Source: Stenotrophomonas bentonitica
GTDB lineage: Bacteria; Pseudomonadota; Gammaproteobacteria; Xanthomonadales; Xanthomonadaceae
Reading direction: 5' to 3'
DNA: 64,000 nucleotides
NCBI RefSeq assembly: GCF_002887735.1
Contig: NZ_PKQP01000008.1
Location: forward strand, 62,001-126,000
Each line of letters starts with the position of its first letter. Within the stretch, counting starts at the first letter, position 1. Position numbers and translations under genes: made by a program. This document shows positions 55,949 to 64,000 of this stretch, piece by piece. Below the pieces are notes generated by a model. That model worked only from the letters and a program-made list of their open reading frames with translations, ran no database searches and was not told the origin of the DNA.

Positions 55949-55967
55949 AATGATAACGGCTCGCATT
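55949..55967 (-). promoter_or_regulatory. Fur-box-like site before the siderophore operon
   Basis: The 19-bp sequence read on the minus strand is AATGCGAGCCGTTATCATT, close to the AATGCGAAT/ATTATCATT form of Fur sites in gammaproteobacteria (two or three differences), with inverted AAATG/CATTT ends. It lies 101 bases upstream of entS in an AT-rich patch. Iron repression of the ent operon by Fur is the expected regulation. Confidence 0.62.
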
Positions 55968-56035
55968 TGCGTTTGATAGTGCAGGCTGTACGGGGTGTTC
56001 ATGTCGCCGGGCCCGCCGCCCCCTGCGACAAAAAA

Positions 56036-56082
56036 GCACTACATCTACGGTTGACGATCCACCACGACCCCACTATGTTGTG
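56036..56082 (+). promoter_or_regulatory. Possible pair of NrdR boxes before nrdA
   Basis: GCACTACATCTACGGT (56036-56051) and, on the other strand, ACACAACATAGTGG (56069-56082) partly match the NrdR-box consensus. Their centres are 32 bases apart, about three helical turns, the usual NrdR spacing. Each has several mismatches and the second is two bases short, so this is tentative. Confidence 0.3.
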
Positions 56083-56320
56083 TCCATCGGCTCCCCGCTT
56101 CCGCCAGGCCCGGTGCACCGTGACGACGCCGCGTCGCAGTAGAACGCCCCGTCGTATCCCCTGACCGGCGCCTGGAAGCAAGGCCCGTTGCCACCGATGT
56201 GAGCCTCTGGCGACGTATTCCTGCACACGCAGGGCCTGCCCACCAATCACGCCTTCTGTCCGGCTGCCGCACGGCTCTGCCGCGCCGCCTGCTGGGCACT
56301 GCGCCATGCATGGAGAACGC

Positions 56321-58699
56321 ATGAACACCGACGACACCGTCGCCTCGACCGCCACCCCACCCACCGACACCGCCCTGGATGCCGCCACCGGCGGTGAAAC
56401 ACTGTGGATCACCAAGGAGGGCGGCAACCGACGCATGCCCTTCGACCAGGCGCGACTGGAACGCACGGTGCACAGCGTGCATGCCGAGTTCCCGCAACTG
56501 GACGTGGCCGACTATCTGCGCAGCGTGCTCGGGCAGATCGCCCGGCGGCAGCAGCTCAGCGCCGATGAGATGGTGGACCTGCTGATCCGCGAGGCCGAAT
56601 CACGCATCGACCTGACCGCGCCGGACTGGGAGCACTTCGCCGCCCGCCTCTACCTGCGGCGGCTGTACAAGCGCGCCAGCAAGAACCGCTTCTACGATGC
56701 CACGCTGAAGTACGGCTCGTACGTGGGGCTGCAGGAAAGCCTGGCCGACCGCAACGTCTACTCGATCGACATCCTCAAGGCGTATTCCAAGGATGAACTG
56801 GAGGAAGCCGGGCAGATGATCGAGCCCGAGCGCGACACGCTGTTCGCCTACAACGGGCTGTACCTGCTGGCGACCCGTTACCTGGCCACCGATCACTCGC
56901 GTGCCGTGTACGAGCTGCCGCAGGAACGCTGGCTGACCATCGCGCTGTACCTGATGCAGCACGAACACGAGCATGGCGACCGCTCGCGCCGCCGGCGCAT
57001 GCTGCTGGTGCGCGAGGCCTACTGGGCGCTGTCCAACCTGTACATGACGGTGGCGACGCCGACCCTGGCCAATGCCGGCAAGGTCGGCGGCCAGCTGTCC
57101 TCGTGCTTCATCGACACGGTGGACGACAGCCTGCAGGGCATCTACGACTCCAACACCGACGTGGCGCGCGTCTCCAAGCACGGCGGTGGGGTGGGTGCGT
57201 ACCTGGGCTATGTGCGCTCGGCGGGCTCGGCGATCCGCGGCGTGGCCAATTCCTCCGGCGGCGTGGTGCCGTGGATCAAGCAGCTCAACAACACTGCGGT
57301 GAGCGTGGACCAGCTCGGCCAGCGCAAGGGCGCGATCGCGGTGTACCTGGATGTCTGGCACCGCGATATCGAGGCCTTCCTCGATCTGCGCCTGAACAAC
57401 GGCGACCAGCGCCTGCGCGCACACGACGTGTTCACCTCGGTGTGCCTGCCCGACCTGTTCATGGAAGCGGTGGAGCGCCGTGGCGACTGGTACCTGTTCG
57501 ATCCGTACGAGGTGAAGCGGATCAAGGGCTGGTACCTGCAGGATTTCCACGATGAGCAGCGCGGCCAGGGCAGCTTCCGCGGGAAGTACGAGGAGGTCGT
57601 GGCCGACGAACGGATCAGCCGGCGCACGATCAAGGCCATCGACCTGTTCAAGCGGATCATGGTGAGCCAGCTGGAGACCGGCAATCCCTTCATGTTCTAC
57701 CGGGACGAAGTGAACCGGAAGAACCCGAACAAGCATGCCGGCAGCATCTACTCCAGCAACCTGTGCACGGAGATCCTGCAGAACATGAGCCCCACCCGCA
57801 TGATCCAGGAGATGATCAGCGGCGACCAGATCGTGACGACCAGACAGGCCGGCGATTTCGTGGTGTGCAACCTCTCCTCGATCAACCTGGGCCGTGCGGT
57901 CACGGCCGCACCGGACCTGCTGACCAGCGACGTGCTCGAGCGCCTCGTGCCGATCCAGGTGCGGATGCTGGACAACGTGATCGACCTCAACCAGCTGCCG
58001 GTGCCGCAGGCGACCATCACCAACCGCAAGTACCGCGCGATCGGGCTGGGTACCTTCGGCTGGCACCACCTGCTGGCCCTGCAGCAGATCGAGTGGAACT
58101 CGCCCCAGGCCGAAGACTACGCGGACAGCCTGTACGAGCGCATCAACTACCTCACCATCCAGGCCAGCATGACCCTGGCCAAGGAAAAGGGGCGCTACAG
58201 CGCGTTCGTCGGCAGCGAGTGGCAGAACGGCGAGTACTTCCGCGCCCGTGGCTATGACAACCCGGCCTGGCGCGAACTGGCCGCGCAGGTCGGCGTCAAC
58301 GGCCTGCGCAATGGCTGGCTGATGGCGGTGGCCCCGAACATGAGCACCGCCCAGATCGCCGGCTCCACGGCCTCGATCGACCCGGTGTACGGCGCCTTCT
58401 ACTACGAGGAGAAGAAGGACTTCCGCCGGCCGGTGGCTGCGCCGGACCTGTCGCTGGAGACCTATCCGTACTACGAGAAAGGCGCCTACCGGGTCGACCA
58501 GTTCGCCAGCATCCGCCAGAACGCCCGCCGCCAGCGCCACGTGGACCAGTCGATCAGCTTCAACCTGTACGTGCCCAGCACCATCCGCGCCAGCACCCTG
58601 CTCGCGCTGCACATGAGTGCCTGGCGCGAAGGCCTGAAGACGACCTACTACGTGCGCTCCAACGATATCGACATCGCCGAATGCGAATGGTGCGGGTAG
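56321..58699 (+). CDS. nrdA: Ribonucleoside-diphosphate reductase, alpha subunit (class I)
   Basis: Catalytic subunit of class I ribonucleotide reductase, 792 residues with an N-terminal ATP-cone (about 30-115). Active-site residues are Cys262 (SSCFID), Asn480-Cys482-Glu484 (SNLCTEI), and the PNMSTAQIAGSTASIDPVYG loop. The C-terminal swinging cysteines are Cys788 and Cys791 (CEWCG), at the very end. The ATG at 56321 has GGAGAA six bases upstream; an ATG 15 bases earlier lacks one. It is followed by a 133-base gap with hairpins and then nrdB. Confidence 0.94.
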   Translation: MNTDDTVASTATPPTDTALDAATGGETLWITKEGGNRRMPFDQARLERTVHSVHAEFPQLDVADYLRSVLGQIARRQQLSADEMVDLLIREAESRIDLTAPDWEHFAARLYLRRLYKRASKNRFYDATLKYGSYVGLQESLADRNVYSIDILKAYSKDELEEAGQMIEPERDTLFAYNGLYLLATRYLATDHSRAVYELPQERWLTIALYLMQHEHEHGDRSRRRRMLLVREAYWALSNLYMTVATPTLANAGKVGGQLSSCFIDTVDDSLQGIYDSNTDVARVSKHGGGVGAYLGYVRSAGSAIRGVANSSGGVVPWIKQLNNTAVSVDQLGQRKGAIAVYLDVWHRDIEAFLDLRLNNGDQRLRAHDVFTSVCLPDLFMEAVERRGDWYLFDPYEVKRIKGWYLQDFHDEQRGQGSFRGKYEEVVADERISRRTIKAIDLFKRIMVSQLETGNPFMFYRDEVNRKNPNKHAGSIYSSNLCTEILQNMSPTRMIQEMISGDQIVTTRQAGDFVVCNLSSINLGRAVTAAPDLLTSDVLERLVPIQVRMLDNVIDLNQLPVPQATITNRKYRAIGLGTFGWHHLLALQQIEWNSPQAEDYADSLYERINYLTIQASMTLAKEKGRYSAFVGSEWQNGEYFRARGYDNPAWRELAAQVGVNGLRNGWLMAVAPNMSTAQIAGSTASIDPVYGAFYYEEKKDFRRPVAAPDLSLETYPYYEKGAYRVDQFASIRQNARRQRHVDQSISFNLYVPSTIRASTLLALHMSAWREGLKTTYYVRSNDIDIAECEWCG

Positions 58700-58723
58700 G
58701 CGCATCGCATTCGCGCTGACGCT

Positions 58724-58810
58724 CCCATGGTTCGCTGTGCAAACCATGGGCCCCGCATTACAACCACCCAGACCCCCGCCGCTTCGCGCCCGCCCCCTGA
58801 CTCAGGGGGC
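58724..58810 (+). other. Two hairpins between nrdA and nrdB
   Basis: Two perfect 9-bp inverted repeats: CCCATGGTT (58724-58732) with AACCATGGG (58742-58750), and GCCCCCTGA (58792-58800) with TCAGGGGGC (58802-58810). The second is centred on one base and would form a hairpin with part of the arms unpaired in the loop. No U runs follow. They may process or attenuate the nrdAB message and set the alpha:beta ratio. Confidence 0.55.
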
Positions 58811-58832
58811 TCTGCTCCAGGACACACCCCTC

Positions 58833-59873
58833 ATGGCCATCCCCCTCGAACGCATCAAGATCCTCGAACCGCGCCACCCCAACCGCTCGACCGGCATCAT
58901 CAACGGCCGCACCAGTGGCATCCTCAACTGGAACGACATCCCCTACCCGTCGTTCTACCGGGCGTACAAGGAGCTATCGACCAACTTCTGGATTCCCGAC
59001 GAAGTCGACATGAAGGGTGACGCGCGCCAGTACGGCGAGCTCAATGCCCGCGAGAAGAACGCCTACGACTCGATCATCGGCCTGCTGGCCACGCTGGACT
59101 CGCCGCAGACGCGGTTCATCTACAACGTCGCCGAGTACATCACCGACCCGGCCGCGCACGCCAACGCGGCGATCATCGGCCAGCAGGAAGTGATCCACAA
59201 CGAAAGCTACAGCTACGTGCTGGCCTCGATCGCCGGCCTGGCCGACCAGAACCGGGTGTTCGAGATCGCGCGTACCCACCCGACCATCCTGGCCCGCAAT
59301 GCGCCGATCATGCAGTCCTACGATGACTTCATGCGCGAGAAGACCGCCGAGACGCTGATCCGCGCGTTGATCCAGTCCTCGATCCTGGAAGGCATCAACT
59401 TTTACTCGGGCTTCGCGTTCTTCTACAACCTGGTCCGCCAGAACCGCATGACCGGCACGGGCAAGATCATCAGCTTCATCAACCGCGACGAGCTGGCCCA
59501 CACCAAGTTCATCAGCGAACTGATCCGCGCCATCATCGGTGAGAACCCCGCGCTGCAGGGCGAGCAGCTGACCGCCTACGTACACGAGGCCTTCGAGCAC
59601 GCCATCCAGCTGGAGACGCGTTGGACCGGGGAAGTGCTCGATGGCATCGACGGCATCGATGTGGACGAGATGATCCGCTACGTGAAGTACCGCGCCAACA
59701 AGATGGCCGGCATGCTCGGGATCGAGAAGCTGTACAGCGAGACCAACGTCAACGTGATGCCGTGGATCAAGGCCTACGCCGACAACTTCACCGAAACCAA
59801 GACCGACTTCTTCGAGATGCGCAACGCCAGCTACAAGAAGACCAATTCGGACAACGGTTTCGACGATCTGTAA
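58833..59873 (+). CDS. nrdB: Ribonucleoside-diphosphate reductase, beta subunit (class I)
   Basis: Radical-generating subunit of 346 residues. The metal-site and radical residues are present: Glu119 and His122 in QQEVIHNESYSY, radical Tyr126, and later ligands in SSILEGINFYSGF and INRDELAHTKF. Having Tyr126 excludes the tyrosine-less class Ic type. The metal (Fe or Mn) cannot be read from sequence. The ATG at 58833 is chosen because the upstream open frame is proline-rich and overlaps the intergenic hairpins. It is followed after six bases by a flavodoxin gene. Confidence 0.93.
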   Translation: MAIPLERIKILEPRHPNRSTGIINGRTSGILNWNDIPYPSFYRAYKELSTNFWIPDEVDMKGDARQYGELNAREKNAYDSIIGLLATLDSPQTRFIYNVAEYITDPAAHANAAIIGQQEVIHNESYSYVLASIAGLADQNRVFEIARTHPTILARNAPIMQSYDDFMREKTAETLIRALIQSSILEGINFYSGFAFFYNLVRQNRMTGTGKIISFINRDELAHTKFISELIRAIIGENPALQGEQLTAYVHEAFEHAIQLETRWTGEVLDGIDGIDVDEMIRYVKYRANKMAGMLGIEKLYSETNVNVMPWIKAYADNFTETKTDFFEMRNASYKKTNSDNGFDDL

Positions 59874-59879
59874 GGACGC

Positions 59880-60350
59880 ATGCCGATGCATATCCTGCTG
59901 GCCTTCGCCTCGCTGAGCGGCAACACCCGCGAGGTCGCCATGCTGGTCCGGGCCCACTGCGAAGCGCTGGGCCACCGCGTGGACTGGCTCGACGTCGATG
60001 CCGGCGACATCGCCCGGGCCTTGCCCGCCGATCCCCCCGCCCTGTGCCTGCTTGGCTCATGGACCGACAACGCCGGGCGCACCCCGGCGGAAATGAAGGA
60101 GGGCGTGGCCGCGCTGCGGGACCGTTTCGGGTTGCCCCTGCCCTTCCCGGCCGCGGTGTTCGGCACCGGCGAGACCCAATGGGGCGAAGAGTACTACTGC
60201 GGCGCCGCGCACCGCCTGGCGCGCTTCTTCCACTCCCCGTACCCCGTGCTGGAGATCGAGCAGATGCCGCACGGCGCCGCCGACACCCACACCATCCACC
60301 ACTGGACCGACGCCGTGTTGGCCACTACCGAGACATTCACGACATGCTGA
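59880..60350 (+). CDS. Flavodoxin-like protein linked to nrdAB
   Basis: A 156-residue short flavodoxin. The FMN phosphate loop is SLSGNTREVA (about 12-21), and the later loops LLGSWTDNAGRTP and FGTGETQWGEEYYCG correspond to the isoalloxazine-binding region. AAGGA precedes the ATG. Its place directly after nrdB suggests a redox partner for the reductase, similar in role to NrdI of class Ib enzymes or a cofactor-maintenance protein. It is not an obvious NrdI by sequence, so this remains inference. Its end overlaps the thioredoxin-like gene by seven bases. Confidence 0.82.
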   Translation: MPMHILLAFASLSGNTREVAMLVRAHCEALGHRVDWLDVDAGDIARALPADPPALCLLGSWTDNAGRTPAEMKEGVAALRDRFGLPLPFPAAVFGTGETQWGEEYYCGAAHRLARFFHSPYPVLEIEQMPHGAADTHTIHHWTDAVLATTETFTTC

Positions 60351-60667
60351 CCCTGCACGCCCGGACCGCTGAGGATTACCACGCCGCCCTGCGCGAACAC
60401 CCTGCGCTGCTGGTGGACTTCCACAAGGACGATTGCCCCGGGTGCCGGATGCTGGAGATGTCGTTGGCCAGTGTCTCCGGCGCCATCGCAGACGCAGGGA
60501 TGACGGTGTTGAAGGTGAAGCTGGAAACTGTGGGTGAGGGCTTGTTCCGCGAGCTGGGGTTGCGCCAGACACCGACGCTGCTGGTGGTGCGCGACGGTCA
60601 CGAAACCGCCCGACTGGCGGGGTTCCAGACGCCGAAGCAGATCCTGGCGGTGTTGGGCGATGGGTGA
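60344..60667 (+). CDS. Thioredoxin-like protein with CPGC site, linked to nrdAB
   Basis: A 107-residue thioredoxin-fold protein with an unusual active site DDCPGCRMLE (CPGC instead of CGPC) and a cis-proline strand RQTPTLLVVRDG. It overlaps the flavodoxin gene end, so nrdB, flavodoxin and this gene form one unit. It may recycle the C-terminal disulfide of NrdA, as NrdH does in class Ib operons. No signal peptide; cytoplasmic. Confidence 0.82.
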   Translation: MLTLHARTAEDYHAALREHPALLVDFHKDDCPGCRMLEMSLASVSGAIADAGMTVLKVKLETVGEGLFRELGLRQTPTLLVVRDGHETARLAGFQTPKQILAVLGDG

Positions 60668-60714
60668 CGCCCTGGAGGGCAGGCCCGCGGTTGCGCGGGC
60701 TTACCGTGGAAGCT

Positions 60715-61044
60715 TCAACGCAGCGGCGCGGACAACAGCCCCCGGCGCTTGAACCACCATTCCAGTGGCAGCGTGACCAATGGCGGCACCGCCGCGGCCA
60801 GTGCCAGCAGTGCGGCCCACCACGGCCAACGCAAGCGGATTGCAGCCAGGACCGACACCACGACGTAGACCATGAAGGCGACGCCGTGCACCGGTCCAAA
60901 CACCTTGACGCCGACCGGCGTTGGATCCGCTGCGTGGTACTTGAAGTACATGCCGATCAACAGGCCGGCCCACGTCAGGGCTTCGACGAAGGCCACCGTG
61001 GCGAAGACGCGGCCCATCGGGCTGAGTGGCGAAGCAGTCTTCAA
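60715..61044 (-). CDS. DUF3817 family membrane protein
   Basis: A 109-residue integral membrane protein with three predicted helices. It carries the DUF3817 pattern FATVAFVEALTWAGLLIGMYFKY followed by GPVHGVAFMVYVVVSVLAA and a final basic WWFKRRGLL tail. The family has no known function and often sits alone. It converges with the thioredoxin-like gene (48 bases between ends). Confidence 0.83.
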   Translation of the reverse strand: MKTASPLSPMGRVFATVAFVEALTWAGLLIGMYFKYHAADPTPVGVKVFGPVHGVAFMVYVVVSVLAAIRLRWPWWAALLALAAAVPPLVTLPLEWWFKRRGLLSAPLR

Positions 61045-61222
61045 GGCAGGCTCGAGCGTGGCGGAAGGACCCGCATCATAGCCATTGACGGCGCTTGATG
61101 CGAACCATTCTCACTCGATCAACCGAGCGCGTCACGACCCACGGTCGTGACCGGCCCTCGATCCGCTGCCAGCAATGAGAACCGCGCGTGCCACACGATG
61201 GCCGCTTTGACCGCCCGCGATC

Positions 61223-61984
61223 TCAGACGAACATGCCGCCCGACGCCTCCACCCGCTGCGCGTTGATCCACGCCGTCTGCGGCGACAGCAGCGCCACCGC
61301 CACCGGACCGATGTCGTCCGGTTTGCCCGGGCGGCCCATCGCGGTGACCGAGGACACCATCGCATTGACCTGCGCGTCGTCGCGCACGCGGCCGCCACCG
61401 AAGTCGGTTTCGATCGCGCCGGGGGCGAGCGTGTTGGCACTGATGCCGCGGGCGCCCAGTTCCTTGGCCAGGTAACGGGTAAACACTTCGATGCCACCCT
61501 TCATCATCGCGTAGGCCGAGCTGCCCGGCAGCGAGAAGCGTGCCAGCCCGCTGGAGACGTTGAGGATGCGGCCGCCATCGGCAAGCAGCGGCAACACCGC
61601 CTGGGTCAGGAAGTACGGTCCCTTCAGATGGACCGCGACCAGGGCGTCGAACTGATCGACCGTGGTGTCGGCGATCATCGCGTGCAGGCCTTCGCCGGCA
61701 TTGTTGAGCAGGCCCTGCAGATGGGTCTCGCCCCAGCCGTCGAGCACGCTGCGGACCTGGCTGGCGAAGGCAGCGAAACCGGCGCTGTCGGCCATGTCCA
61801 AGGGAAGCGCGGCCGCGCGACGGCCGAGTGCTTCGATCTGCGCGACCACTTCCTGGGCGGCGCCGGCCTGGCTGCGATAGGTGAGCACGATATCGGCGCC
61901 GTCGGCGGCCAGTGCGAGGGCGGCATTGCGGCCCAGGCCACGGCTGCCACCGGTGATCAGGACGACTCGGGTTGCGTTGCGCAT
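61223..61984 (-). CDS. SDR-family oxidoreductase
   Basis: A 253-residue short-chain dehydrogenase with the cofactor motif TGGSRGLG (11-18), the NNAG strand, catalytic Ser in VSSGLARFS, and YAMMK. The sequence resembles 3-oxoacyl-ACP reductase-like and glucose-dehydrogenase-like SDRs; the substrate is unknown. It is divergent from a LysR regulator gene with 104 bases between, the classic arrangement for a LysR-controlled target. Confidence 0.88.
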   Translation of the reverse strand: MRNATRVVLITGGSRGLGRNAALALAADGADIVLTYRSQAGAAQEVVAQIEALGRRAAALPLDMADSAGFAAFASQVRSVLDGWGETHLQGLLNNAGEGLHAMIADTTVDQFDALVAVHLKGPYFLTQAVLPLLADGGRILNVSSGLARFSLPGSSAYAMMKGGIEVFTRYLAKELGARGISANTLAPGAIETDFGGGRVRDDAQVNAMVSSVTAMGRPGKPDDIGPVAVALLSPQTAWINAQRVEASGGMFV

Positions 61985-62088
61985 GTCAGTACACCTGCGT
62001 TGTGGGAATGGTTGTCAGACTATTGGTGTTGCATGCGCGGATAAATCGGCGGATGCTGATTTGACTATCCAATAATCACGAACAATCC

Positions 62089-62997
62089 ATGGATCGCCTC
62101 GATCATCTGCGCTGCTTCCTCCGGGTGGCCGAACTCGGCTCCTTCACCGGCGCCGCCGACAGCCTCGGTCTCCCCAAGGCCAGTGTGTCGCTGGCCGTGC
62201 AGCGGCTGGAAGCGGATGTGGGTGTGCAACTGCTGCATCGGACCACGCGCCGGGTGCAGCTGACCGCCGACGGTGCCCAGTTCCAGGCGCGGGCACACGA
62301 TCTGCTGCATGACATGGACGATCTGCAGGGCATGTTCCGGGTCGATACGGCGCAGCTGAAGGGGCGGCTGCGGGTGGATATGTCCAGCGGGCTGGCCCGG
62401 CAACTGGTGATACCGCAGCTGCCTGCCTTCCTGGCCCAGCACCCTGGCGTGGAGATGGAAGTGAGCGGTACCGACCGCCGGGTCGATCTGATCCGCGAAG
62501 GGTTCGACTGCGTGCTCCGGGTCGGTCCACTGGACGACAACACCCTGGTGGCCCGCCCACTGGGCCAGCTGCCGATCATCAACTGCGCCAGCCCGTCCTA
62601 TCTCGCCGCCCGGGGCACGCCGACCACGCTGGCCGACCTGGCCGGCCACGCGCTGGTGCATTACGTGAGCACCCTCGGTCAGCGTTCGCCCGGATTCGAG
62701 TATCACGACGGGCAGACCTATCAGAGCCTGCCCATGGGCGGTGCGGTGACGGTCAACAGTGGCGAGGGCTATACCGCGGCAGCCCTGGCCGGGCTGGGGA
62801 TCATCCAGGTCCCGCTGCTCGGCGTGCGCCAGGCATTGGCCTCGGGCACCCTGGTGGAGATCCTGGCGGACGTGAAAGCAGAGCCGATGCCGGTGACCCT
62901 GCTCTACGCGCAACGCCGTCATCTGCCGCGACGGGTGGCGGCGTTCATGGATTGGGTGGCCGGCGTGGTCCGGCGCGAGCTGGACCAGGAGCGCTGA
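62089..62997 (+). CDS. LysR-family transcriptional regulator
   Basis: A 302-residue regulator with an N-terminal winged helix-turn-helix (1-60; LRVAELGSFTGAADSLGLPKASVSLAVQRLE) and a LysR substrate-binding domain (about 88-295) of the CrgA-like branch (GYTAAALAGLGIIQVPLLGV). The divergent SDR gene is the likely target. GACTAT occurs twice in the shared promoter (62018 and 62063), but no clear T-N11-A box was identified. Confidence 0.9.
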   Translation: MDRLDHLRCFLRVAELGSFTGAADSLGLPKASVSLAVQRLEADVGVQLLHRTTRRVQLTADGAQFQARAHDLLHDMDDLQGMFRVDTAQLKGRLRVDMSSGLARQLVIPQLPAFLAQHPGVEMEVSGTDRRVDLIREGFDCVLRVGPLDDNTLVARPLGQLPIINCASPSYLAARGTPTTLADLAGHALVHYVSTLGQRSPGFEYHDGQTYQSLPMGGAVTVNSGEGYTAAALAGLGIIQVPLLGVRQALASGTLVEILADVKAEPMPVTLLYAQRRHLPRRVAAFMDWVAGVVRRELDQER

Positions 62998-63005
62998 CCT
63001 GGGAC

Positions 63006-63031
63006 CTCCCGGCACGGCATCGTGCCGGGAG
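63006..63031. terminator. Bidirectional hairpin between lysR and glgX
   Basis: A perfect 11-bp stem (CTCCCGGCACG at 63006-63016, CGTGCCGGGAG at 63021-63031) with a 4-base loop, between the convergent ends of the LysR and glgX genes. No U run on either side. A shared terminator is the likely role. Confidence 0.62.
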
Positions 63032-63043
63032 GGCAGCGTCAGC

Positions 63044-64000
<957 letters not shown>

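Larger units (their letters stand above)
55849..56320. other. Divergent regulatory region between entS and nrdA
   Basis: A 472-base intergenic region with no supportable gene. It holds the Fur-box-like site at 55949-55967 near the entS side and two weak NrdR-box-like sites at 56036-56082 in the middle. The remainder towards nrdA (56100-56300) is GC-rich leader without a recognised motif. Confidence 0.6.

Overview
The window is high-GC, densely coding DNA with short, often overlapping genes. It has the look of a gammaproteobacterium of the Xanthomonadaceae, most likely Stenotrophomonas. The best pointer is a catecholate siderophore operon in the order entS-C-E-B-B'-F-A, with the aryl carrier protein as a separate gene, as described for Stenotrophomonas maltophilia. 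The species call is an inference; no rRNA, tRNA, insertion sequence, prophage or CRISPR array was recognised.

Layout. Bases 1-9.7 kb hold housekeeping and stress genes: proline iminopeptidase, a TauE-type exporter, a serine hydrolase, a fosmidomycin-type efflux pump with a convergent AraC regulator, exonuclease III, an AAG-type DNA glycosylase coupled to an M23 peptidase, a YciE-like ferritin-fold protein and a catalase-fold protein. At 9.7-10.8 kb lies a Phd-type antitoxin / zeta-type toxin pair with a large inverted repeat over its promoter. From 10.8 to 18.3 kb there are a GH92 glycosidase, a ProP-type symporter, an attachment-type protein with a thioredoxin, an esterase and an aldo/keto reductase.

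At 18.5-22.8 kb a four-gene operon (DUF3348, DUF802, OmpA-like, DUF2894) encodes what looks like a proton-driven MotA/MotB-type motor pair with a very long coiled-coil tail. Its function is unknown, and it resembles the ZorA/ZorB core of Zorya defence systems without the effector genes. This is the best candidate here for an undescribed system. At 23.1-31.3 kb is a complete malonate decarboxylase locus (mdcACDEGBH) with a MatC-type transporter and a GntR regulator.

From 31.9 to 46 kb is a surface-adhesion island: an EvgS/BvgS-like hybrid sensor kinase, a 1836-residue trimeric autotransporter, a CS1-type fimbrial operon (pilin, usher, tip protein, chaperone) and a NarL-type response regulator. 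The kinase and regulator bracket the adhesins and probably control them. From 46.2 to 55.8 kb the siderophore operon makes and exports a 2,3-dihydroxybenzoyl-serine product; a Fur-box-like site precedes it. Divergent from it are class I ribonucleotide reductase genes nrdA and nrdB, followed by a flavodoxin and a thioredoxin-like gene that could serve the reductase. The right end holds a DUF3817 membrane protein, an SDR/LysR divergent pair and the 3' part of glgX, cut by the window edge.
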